Shown: positions 1-5,055 of the stretch, in pieces
Layout of the letters: each line of letters begins with the position of its first letter
How positions within the stretch are numbered: position 1 is the stretch's first letter
Origin: Robiginitomaculum sp.
GTDB taxonomy: Bacteria > Pseudomonadota > Alphaproteobacteria > Caulobacterales > Maricaulaceae
Length of the DNA: 5,055 nt
Reading direction: 5' to 3'
NCBI GenBank assembly: GCA_002733385.1
Contig: NVVO01000022.1
Location: forward strand, 27,427-32,481
Translations under genes and position numbers: made by a program
The notes under the pieces: generated by a model
What the model was told of the DNA's origin: nothing
Seen by the model: the letters and a program-made list of their open reading frames with translations, nothing else
The model's database searches: none

Positions 1-1
1 T

Positions 2-1999
2 GCATTGCCACTGATGTATATGTCATGGCCAACCGTGCATGTTTTCCACGAAGACGAAGCGCCGTTAGATGTCCTGATGGATATTATCGGCAGCGGTAAA
101 ACTTCTATTTTGTATAAAAATATGGTCAAGCCAGGTCTGGCCGTACAGGCCAATGCCGGGCATAATTGTGCGGAATTGAGCTGCTCATTTACTATGCTGG
201 CTCTGCCAACACCGGGTAATTCTCTGGCCGATCTTGAGAAAATCGCTAGGGCGTCTTTGGCCGAATTTGAACAGCGCGGCGGGGCCAATGAAGATGATAT
301 TGAACGGGTTAAAGCCGGGATAGTCTCGGGTAAAATATTTGGTCTGGAAAGCGTTTCGGGCAAGGTTTCCCAACTGGCGCGTTATGAATATATGCGCGGA
401 AACCCTGATTATATTGGTCAAGACATTGCGCGGTATGAAACCGTCACCAAAGCCGATGTTATGCGGGTTTATGAAAAATACTTAAAAGGCAAACCCGCCG
501 TGGTTTTAAGTATTGTCGCCAAGGGCAAGGGTGCAGATATTATCAAGCCCGATACATGGTCTATGTATGAGCGCAATATCCCTGAAAATTCCGGTGAAGA
601 CACGCTGGCATTGCGTCCCGGAACATCTGATTTTGACCGTTCCGTCATACCGTCGCCAGGGCCAAACCCGGTTGTTAATGTGCCGGAAGTTTATACGGCG
701 ACAACCGCTAACGGGATTAGCATCACAGGCGCGGTCAATTCGGAAGTCCCGACCACGACCATTCGTTTGCGTATCCCGGCCGGGCAAACTCGCGAGAGCT
801 TGGACACATTAGGTTTGGCACAAATCACAGCCCAGATGCTGAATGAAGCCACCAATGATCACACGTCGGAAGAACTTTCCAATGAATTGCGCAAGCTCGG
901 GTCAAGCATTAGCGTCAGTAGCGGCGATAATTTTGCGGTATTGAACATCCGCTCTTTGACCAGTAACCTTGACCGGACTTTGGAGATCGCCAAGGAAAAA
1001 CTGACCCAGCCAAAATTTGCTGAGGATGATTTCGGGCGCTTGCAAAAACAAACCATTGAGGGCTTGAAAAACGCCAAGAAAAACGCTGGCACCACGGCAA
1101 CCAATGTGTTTACGCAAATTTTGTTCGGTGCCGATAACGCTTTCGCCAGACCTGACGCAGGTACAATCGCGACAGTTAGCAAGCTGAATGTTGCTGATGC
1201 CAAGACATATTACGACAATACTTTTGGGCCAATGGGTAGCGATATTCAGGTGGTCAGTAATTTACCCCGTAATGAAATTGTCAAAAAACTTGGCATTTTT
1301 GGTGATTGGGAAGGTGCAAATACCGATGCGCCAGCGCTCAAACCCTATCCGGAACTAAAGGCCGGAACATTATACTTTATTGATAAACCGGATGCAGCCC
1401 AAAGCGAAATTCGTATTGGTAAGCGGGCTTTGAATTATGATGCGACGGGCGAATTTTTCGCGGCAGAGTTGATGAATTACAATCTCGGCGGGGCGTTTAA
1501 CTCGCGTATCAATCTTAATCTGCGCGAAGATAAAGGCTATACCTACGGGGCGCGGTCGTTCTTTTACGGCAATGACTACCGGGGTGCATACCGGGCGCAA
1601 GCGGCGGTCCGGGCCGACACAACGGTGGATTCGATCAAGCAATTTGTCATGGAGATCAACAATTTCCAAAAAGACGGTATGAGCGAAAAAGAACTGGCGT
1701 TTTTGAAAAACTCACTGGGTCAGCGCGATGCCCGTGCTTACGAAACCCCGCGCCAGAAACTTGGCTATTTGTCCGAGATCGCCAATTATGATCTCAAGCC
1801 GGATTTCGTGACCGAGCAGAACGAGGTTTTACAAGCCGCGAGCCGGAGCGAATTGAATGATCTTGCGGCCAAGCATCTTAAATACGACGAGATGATTTTG
1901 GTTGTGGTTGGCGACAAGAAAAAGCTATGGGATGATTTGAAAGCTCTGGGCAATCCAATGGTTGAACTTGACGCCGACGGGAATGTCGTCGGGGAGTAG
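2..1999 (+). CDS. M16 family (insulinase-like) zinc peptidase, two-halved form, 5'-truncated by the window
   Basis: This is the C-terminal part (665 codons) of a probably exported metallopeptidase of the pitrilysin/insulinase clan. The frame is open to the window edge, so the TTG at base 5 is not the start. Two-halved M16 proteins usually have about 900-950 residues, so roughly 270, including the catalytic HxxEH domain, should lie upstream. What is visible: an M16 C-type domain (about bases 2-520, with a G-S-G-K-T-S-I-L-Y-K stretch near base 89 in place of the usual GGG.SSRLY); a linker; a second M16 N-type domain (about 690-1260); and a second C-type domain (about 1350-1930). In the second N-type domain the zinc site is degenerate: bases 821-835 encode QITAQ where active members have HxxEH. 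The last domain keeps the Arg (1523-1525) and Tyr (1544-1546) of the conserved LRED.GYTYGA motif, as in M16B partner halves. Substrate is unknown. It ends with tandem stops TAG-TGA, and the next gene follows closely. Confidence 0.9.
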   Translation, partial: ALPLMYMSWPTVHVFHEDEAPLDVLMDIIGSGKTSILYKNMVKPGLAVQANAGHNCAELSCSFTMLALPTPGNSLADLEKIARASLAEFEQRGGANEDDIERVKAGIVSGKIFGLESVSGKVSQLARYEYMRGNPDYIGQDIARYETVTKADVMRVYEKYLKGKPAVVLSIVAKGKGADIIKPDTWSMYERNIPENSGEDTLALRPGTSDFDRSVIPSPGPNPVVNVPEVYTATTANGISITGAVNSEVPTTTIRLRIPAGQTRESLDTLGLAQITAQMLNEATNDHTSEELSNELRKLGSSISVSSGDNFAVLNIRSLTSNLDRTLEIAKEKLTQPKFAEDDFGRLQKQTIEGLKNAKKNAGTTATNVFTQILFGADNAFARPDAGTIATVSKLNVADAKTYYDNTFGPMGSDIQVVSNLPRNEIVKKLGIFGDWEGANTDAPALKPYPELKAGTLYFIDKPDAAQSEIRIGKRALNYDATGEFFAAELMNYNLGGAFNSRINLNLREDKGYTYGARSFFYGNDYRGAYRAQAAVRADTTVDSIKQFVMEINNFQKDGMSEKELAFLKNSLGQRDARAYETPRQKLGYLSEIANYDLKPDFVTEQNEVLQAASRSELNDLAAKHLKYDEMILVVVGDKKKLWDDLKALGNPMVELDADGNVVGE

Positions 2000-2017
2000 T
2001 GATGTGGCTGGACAAAG

Positions 2018-2770
2018 ATGAATGAGCAGGAGCGTAAACAATTAGCAACGGCGCAAAATCTGGTTTCAACATTAACCAAGGCGGATAGCCAAGCCGATCG
2101 GATAGAGCTAGCCAATATGGCCTTGAAGATTTCAAAACATTGCGCCGATGCCTATATTCTGCTTGCACAGGAAAAGCCGCATAATTTGGCGGCGAAGCTG
2201 AACTTGCTGGAGAAAGCCGTTGCGGTGGGTGAAAGCGCAATAAGTGTTGAAGATTTCAGGTCATATTACGGGGAATTTTGGGGGTTTTTACAAGCCAGAC
2301 CCTATATGCGGGCCCGGGCCTCGCTGGCTGATTGTCTGTGGGAATTGGGGCGGCGCGAGCAATCACTAGATCATTTGGTTGATATACTCACGCTTAATCA
2401 CCAAGATGATCTGGGCCTGCGATTTATTGTTGTCAGCAGAGCCATAGCTCTTAACCGTTTGGAATTGGCCGAAAAAATACTGACAGCTTATCAAGACACA
2501 GGTTTTGCAGATTGGGCGTTCAACCTGGCTTTGGTGGAATTTATCGGCGGTGGTGCAGGCAAGCAAGCTGCACAAGCTCTTGATAAAGCCGGGCAAACCA
2601 ATGAATTTGTTATGGAAATGCTGGCCGGTAGAGTGGAAGTTTCAAACGCAAAAATAGACGGCTATAAACTTGGCTCCAAACAAGAAGCAATATTCTATGT
2701 TCGCGATAATATGGAAAACTGGCAATCCACTCCCGGCGCCATAGATTGGATCAAGACCTACATCATCTAG
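2018..2770 (+). CDS. TPR-type helical repeat protein, ST7-like family
   Basis: A 250-residue protein with no signal peptide or membrane segment, so probably cytoplasmic. It looks all-helical: an N-terminal helical part with an A-D-A-Y-I-L-L-A motif (residues 44-50), the signature GEFWGFLQARPYMRAR (85-100), TPR-like helix pairs (about 100-190, including LADCLWELGRREQSLDHL and LNRLELAEKILTAY), then GSKQEAIFY (219-227) and TPGAIDW (238-244). The order FWG-LE/QxRPYMRAR, LGRREE, GS..EAI.Y and TPGA.DW is what I recall from bacterial TPR proteins that resemble the eukaryotic ST7 protein. Function is unknown; TPR folds usually mediate protein contacts. The ATG at 2018 is preceded by a weak purine-rich GGACAAAG and lies 18 bases after the M16 gene, which suggests one operon. 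An upstream ATG at 2002 hits a stop after seven codons. The family call is from motif memory, not a search. Confidence 0.78.
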   Translation: MNEQERKQLATAQNLVSTLTKADSQADRIELANMALKISKHCADAYILLAQEKPHNLAAKLNLLEKAVAVGESAISVEDFRSYYGEFWGFLQARPYMRARASLADCLWELGRREQSLDHLVDILTLNHQDDLGLRFIVVSRAIALNRLELAEKILTAYQDTGFADWAFNLALVEFIGGGAGKQAAQALDKAGQTNEFVMEMLAGRVEVSNAKIDGYKLGSKQEAIFYVRDNMENWQSTPGAIDWIKTYII

Positions 2771-2786
2771 AGCGTTCTGAGCTCAG

Positions 2787-2835
2787 CTTGCCATAGAACT
2801 TGACTTGCCATAGACCTTACTTGCCATGCGACTTA
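2787..2835 (+). repeat. Three tandem 16-17 bp direct repeats (CTTGCCAT core)
   Basis: The copies are contiguous: CTTGCCATAGAACTTGA (2787-2803), CTTGCCATAGACCTTA (2804-2819) and CTTGCCATGCGACTTA (2820-2835). All share CTTGCCAT, and the ends are a degenerate (A/C)CTT(G)A. The unit is about one and a half helical turns, so successive copies would face partly opposite sides of the DNA. They lie just upstream of the beta-helix gene and are outside any likely coding sequence. They could be operator sites or a small slippage-generated tandem repeat. Confidence 0.85.
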
Positions 2836-2850
2836 AAAGGCTTATACAAT
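2821..2850 (+). promoter_or_regulatory. Possible sigma70-type promoter for the beta-helix/cytochrome pair
   Basis: TTGCCA (2821-2826, five of six matches to TTGACA) lies 18 bases upstream of TACAAT (2845-2850, five of six matches to TATAAT). The -35 element falls inside the third tandem repeat. A weakness is that the predicted start of transcription, near 2857, would fall on the ribosome binding site and leave a leader of only about ten bases. The true promoter could be further upstream, or the pair could be read from the upstream operon. Confidence 0.3.
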
Positions 2851-2856
2851 TAGATC

Positions 2857-2862
2857 AGGAGG
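2857..2862 (+). promoter_or_regulatory. Strong Shine-Dalgarno AGGAGG that fixes the lipoprotein start
   Basis: AGGAGG ends five bases before the ATG at 2868. It favours this ATG over the in-frame ATG at 2826, which has no purine-rich site upstream, lies inside a tandem repeat, and would add 14 mostly charged or polar residues before the signal peptide. Confidence 0.85.
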
Positions 2863-2867
2863 CGGGT

Positions 2868-4139
2868 ATGCTTAAACGGATTTATATTGCCGGGGCGGTT
2901 TTGGTTTTGTTGTCGGGGTGCGGCAATGCAGGCGAGAAGGGCGAAAGCTCTGGCCAGACTGGTAGCAACAAGACCAGTAGTCAGGCTGACAGCCAAATTG
3001 TTGAAATTGCCACAGGCGAGGGCTTTGCAACCCGCCTGCAAGAGGCTTTGATTACGGCTTCTCAGGGCAGCACAATCGTCATGCCAGCCGGGACATATCA
3101 ATTTGTCGACGGCTTATCCCTGGACATTACAGGCGTGACTTTGCGTGGGGCAGGGCAGGACAAAACATTTTTGGATTTTTCCGGGCAAATCGGGGCCGGG
3201 GAGGGCTTGTTGGTGACTTCCGCTGATGTGGTTCTTGAGGATTTTACCATTTATGACACGGCTGGCGACGGCATAAAATCCAAAGGTGCGGACGGCATCA
3301 TATACCGGGACGTGACGGTTGAATGGCGCGGAGAACCCGACACCAGCAACGGCGCTTACGGGGTGTACCCGGTCGAAAGCAAGAATGTACTGATTGAGCG
3401 GGTGACGGTGCGCGGGGCTTCGGACGCCGGTATTTATGTAGGCCAGTCCAGCAATATTATTGTACGAAATTCACTGGCTGAATATAATGTTGCCGGTATC
3501 GAGATAGAAAACTCTAGCTATGCGGATGTCTACGGCAATACGACCAGACATAATACAGGCGGGGTTTTGGTGTTTGATTTACCAAACCTGCCGATCATGG
3601 GCGGTCATTCCACCCGGATTTATGACAATGATATTTATGACAACAACACCAGAAATTTCGCTCCGCCGGGCAATATTGTTGCAACCGTACCGTCCGGCAC
3701 CGGCATCATCATTATGGCCAATGAAAATGTCCATATCTTTGGCAATAGATTCGCCAATAACCGCACCGTACAGATTGTGATCGGGGCCTATCAGGAAAAA
3801 TTTGACGACGATAATTACAATCCGTTGCCGCGCAATATTGTCGTGCGTGACAATAGCTATGCGGGCGGCGGCGATGATCCTCAAGGCCTGATGGCCATGT
3901 TTGCAAAAGGCTTTGGCGGCACATTACCGCCTATTGTCTGGGACGGGGTGACGGCATGGGACGGCGGCGAGGCTTTTGATGTCAATCTATCCGTATCCGA
4001 GCCTGAAACCGTCGGATTTTTAAATCTTGGTTTGGGTAGCTATCCCGTCAACCCATTGAAAATCAAGCCAAACACCACTAGGCCCAAGGCTACCGCCAAA
4101 CCAGAACCCGAAAAGATCATATTGGCGCAGGATAAATAA
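2868..4139 (+). CDS. Parallel beta-helix repeat lipoprotein (TIGR03805-like)
   Basis: A 423-residue exported lipoprotein. The start at 2868 gives a textbook type II signal peptide: M-L-K-R, a hydrophobic core, and the lipobox LSGC with Cys18 as the lipidated residue. A low-complexity Gly/Ser/Glu/Gln linker (about 19-43) follows. Residues about 55-105 resemble the opening of pectate-lyase-like helices (A-L-I-T-A-S-Q-G-S-T-I-V-M-P-A-G-T-Y, then V-T-L-R-G-A-G). From about 115 to 335 there are regular coils with the pattern NVLIERVTVRGASDAGIYV, NIIVRNSLAEYNVAGIEI and VHIFGNRFANN, typical of right-handed parallel beta-helices. A less regular C-terminal part ends in a Lys/Pro-rich tail (about 398-417). 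The fold is shared by polysaccharide lyases, epimerases and non-enzymatic binding proteins, and I cannot assign a catalytic site. It sits one base upstream of a diheme cytochrome gene, the arrangement I recall for the TIGR03805/TIGR03806 pair of unknown function. Confidence 0.88.
   Translation: MLKRIYIAGAVLVLLSGCGNAGEKGESSGQTGSNKTSSQADSQIVEIATGEGFATRLQEALITASQGSTIVMPAGTYQFVDGLSLDITGVTLRGAGQDKTFLDFSGQIGAGEGLLVTSADVVLEDFTIYDTAGDGIKSKGADGIIYRDVTVEWRGEPDTSNGAYGVYPVESKNVLIERVTVRGASDAGIYVGQSSNIIVRNSLAEYNVAGIEIENSSYADVYGNTTRHNTGGVLVFDLPNLPIMGGHSTRIYDNDIYDNNTRNFAPPGNIVATVPSGTGIIIMANENVHIFGNRFANNRTVQIVIGAYQEKFDDDNYNPLPRNIVVRDNSYAGGGDDPQGLMAMFAKGFGGTLPPIVWDGVTAWDGGEAFDVNLSVSEPETVGFLNLGLGSYPVNPLKIKPNTTRPKATAKPEPEKIILAQDK
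4129..4132 (+). promoter_or_regulatory. Shine-Dalgarno AGGA of the cytochrome gene, inside the preceding gene
   Basis: AGGA ends eight bases before the ATG at 4141 and overlaps the last codons of the beta-helix gene. With only one base between the TAA (4137-4139) and the next ATG, the two genes are almost certainly on one transcript and may be translationally coupled. Confidence 0.6.
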
Positions 4140-4140
4140 C

Positions 4141-5055
4141 ATGCGCCCGGTTTTGGCTCTGGTTCTGGCCTTGGTATTTGCGCTATTGCTCAGCGCTTGC
4201 CAGAAATCCGGCCCGAATATGGACGTGATTTTAGCCGATAATCCAGCGCCCCTATTGGCAGACTACGGCCTGTTTACGGACGAAGCGGCCAATATACCTC
4301 AAGATAATGTCGTGCCCTATGACCTGGTCAATTCGTTGTTTACCGACTATGCGACCAAGCACCGGTTTGTATTTATCCCCAAAGGCAAACGAGCGGTATA
4401 CCATAAGACTAATGTGTTTGATTTTCCCATTGGCACGGTTTTGGTTAAAACCTTTGGCTACGCGCCGGACATGGCTGAACCGGACAAGAGGGCTTATAAA
4501 ATCGAGACAAGGTTACTGATCCGCAAAAATCAGGGCTGGGTCGCCGCGCCCTATGTGTGGAATAAAGACCAAAGCCAAGCCCGCTATGCCCCGGTGGGGA
4601 CACGCAAACATGTGCAGACAAATGCGCCGGATGGGACAAATCTGGATTTTACCTATGCTGTGCCCAATGCCAATCAATGCAAGACCTGCCATCAATCTGG
4701 CCACGATATTGAGCCCATAGGCCCGAGCGCCCGCAATCTCAACCATAAGGGACAATTGCAAAACTGGAGCCAGCAAGGATTGCTGGATAGCTTGCCGGTT
4801 GATGTAGCGAGTGTTCCGGCCATACCTGAAACGGCCTTTCCCCTGCAAGCCCGCGCCCGTGCTTATCTGGATATCAATTGCGCCCATTGCCACAAACCGG
4901 ACGGCTCGGCCTCCAATTCAGGTCTTATGCTGGAATGGGGGGAAACCAACAGGGTGCGTCTTGGCATCAATAAAAACCCGACTGCCGCAGGGCGCGGCGC
5001 AGGCGGCTTGCGCAAAGTCATTACACCCGGCAATCCGGACACGTCCATCATGGCT
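4141..5055 (+). CDS. Diheme c-type cytochrome lipoprotein, SO2930/HNE_0200 (TIGR03806)-like, 3'-truncated
   Basis: The reading frame is open for 305 codons to the end of the window with no stop, so the C-terminus is missing. The N-terminus is a lipoprotein signal: M-R-P, a long Leu/Val/Ala core and the lipobox LSAC with Cys20. Residues about 38-170 form a heme-free domain with recognisable motifs: YGLF (42-45), PYDLVNSLFTDYATKHRFVFIP (59-80), FDFPIGTVLVKTFGY (93-107), IETRLLIR (121-128) and YVWN (138-141). Two c-heme sites follow: CKTCH (180-184, bases 4678-4692) and CAHCH (247-251, bases 4879-4893). ITPGNPDTSIMA at the end resembles the segment that precedes the heme Met ligand in many cytochromes. 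These features match, from memory, the diheme family now named after Shewanella SO2930. It should act as an envelope-anchored electron carrier or oxidoreductase, with heme attached in the periplasm. The substrate is unknown. The partner is the beta-helix lipoprotein immediately upstream. Confidence 0.88.
   Translation, partial: MRPVLALVLALVFALLLSACQKSGPNMDVILADNPAPLLADYGLFTDEAANIPQDNVVPYDLVNSLFTDYATKHRFVFIPKGKRAVYHKTNVFDFPIGTVLVKTFGYAPDMAEPDKRAYKIETRLLIRKNQGWVAAPYVWNKDQSQARYAPVGTRKHVQTNAPDGTNLDFTYAVPNANQCKTCHQSGHDIEPIGPSARNLNHKGQLQNWSQQGLLDSLPVDVASVPAIPETAFPLQARARAYLDINCAHCHKPDGSASNSGLMLEWGETNRVRLGINKNPTAAGRGAGGLRKVITPGNPDTSIMA

Larger units (their letters stand above)
2771..2867 (+). other. 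Intergenic region with tandem repeats and likely promoter
   Basis: This 97-base gap separates the TPR gene from the beta-helix lipoprotein gene. It starts with a perfect 10-bp palindrome, CTGAGCTCAG (2777-2786), continues with three tandem direct repeats (2787-2835), and ends with an AT-richer stretch and a strong ribosome binding site. I see no GC-rich stem followed by a T-run, so there is no clear intrinsic terminator for the upstream genes. Read-through from them remains possible. Confidence 0.6.

Noticed and set aside
5..7. TTG as start codon of the M16 gene
   Set aside because: The frame is open upstream to the window edge, and the encoded protein begins in the middle of an M16 C-type domain, so this is an internal Leu codon.
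859..1203. 114-codon antisense frame within the M16 gene
   Set aside because: It lies opposite a clearly conserved coding sequence, and its translation shows no recognisable motif. It is a shadow of the real gene.
1997..2018. M16 and TPR genes as one protein split by a nonsense mutation, since they share a frame
   Set aside because: Two consecutive stops (TAG, TGA) separate them, the M16 fold is already complete, and the TPR gene has its own ATG and a family-typical N-terminus.
1878..2240. 120-codon antisense frame across the M16/TPR junction
   Set aside because: It overlaps two well-supported + strand genes, and its translation is Pro/Ser/Arg-rich without motifs.
2777..2786. CTGAGCTCAG as a terminator hairpin
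   Set aside because: It is a perfect palindrome with no room for a loop, the stem would be about three pairs, and no T-run follows.
2787..2835. CRISPR-like array
   Set aside because: The repeat units are only 16-17 bp and abut one another with no spacers. There are no cas genes nearby.
4307..4519. 70-codon + strand frame inside the cytochrome gene
   Set aside because: It is in a different frame from the family-matching protein, has no motif and has no ribosome binding site.
4513..4893. 126-codon antisense frame opposite the cytochrome gene
   Set aside because: The + strand here encodes both CxxCH motifs and conserved family segments, so the antisense frame is incidental.

Overview
The window carries four genes, all on the + strand and closely packed, with balanced base composition. 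The gene content suggests a Gram-negative proteobacterium: two lipoprotein signal peptides, a large M16 zinc-protease-like protein and a c-type cytochrome. An alphaproteobacterium of the Hyphomonas/Maricaulis type is my best guess, but that rests on remembered family distributions and is not proven by the sequence.

Layout. Bases 2-1999 hold the C-terminal two thirds of a long, two-halved M16 (insulinase/pitrilysin-type) peptidase; its catalytic N-terminal domain lies upstream of the window. After an 18-base gap, 2018-2770 encodes a 250-residue TPR-type protein that resembles the ST7-like family. These two genes look co-transcribed. A 97-base gap (2771-2867) follows. It contains three back-to-back copies of a 16-17 bp direct repeat, each with the core CTTGCCAT, plus a possible sigma70-type promoter and a strong Shine-Dalgarno sequence. 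Bases 2868-4139 encode a lipoprotein with a right-handed parallel beta-helix. One base later, 4141-5055 (running off the end) encodes a second lipoprotein with two CxxCH heme-binding motifs, matching the SO2930/HNE_0200-type diheme cytochrome family.

How they work together. The last two genes form a tight pair whose products should both be exported and lipid-anchored. From memory, this is the recurrent two-gene pair described by the TIGRFAM models TIGR03805 (beta-helix) and TIGR03806 (diheme cytochrome), with no established function. It is the most interesting content here: an envelope-anchored module joining a likely ligand- or polymer-binding beta-helix to a redox protein. The M16 and TPR genes have no obvious functional tie to it, and the repeat-bearing gap probably separates two transcription units. 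There are no RNA genes, CRISPR arrays, mobile elements or convincing terminators in the window.
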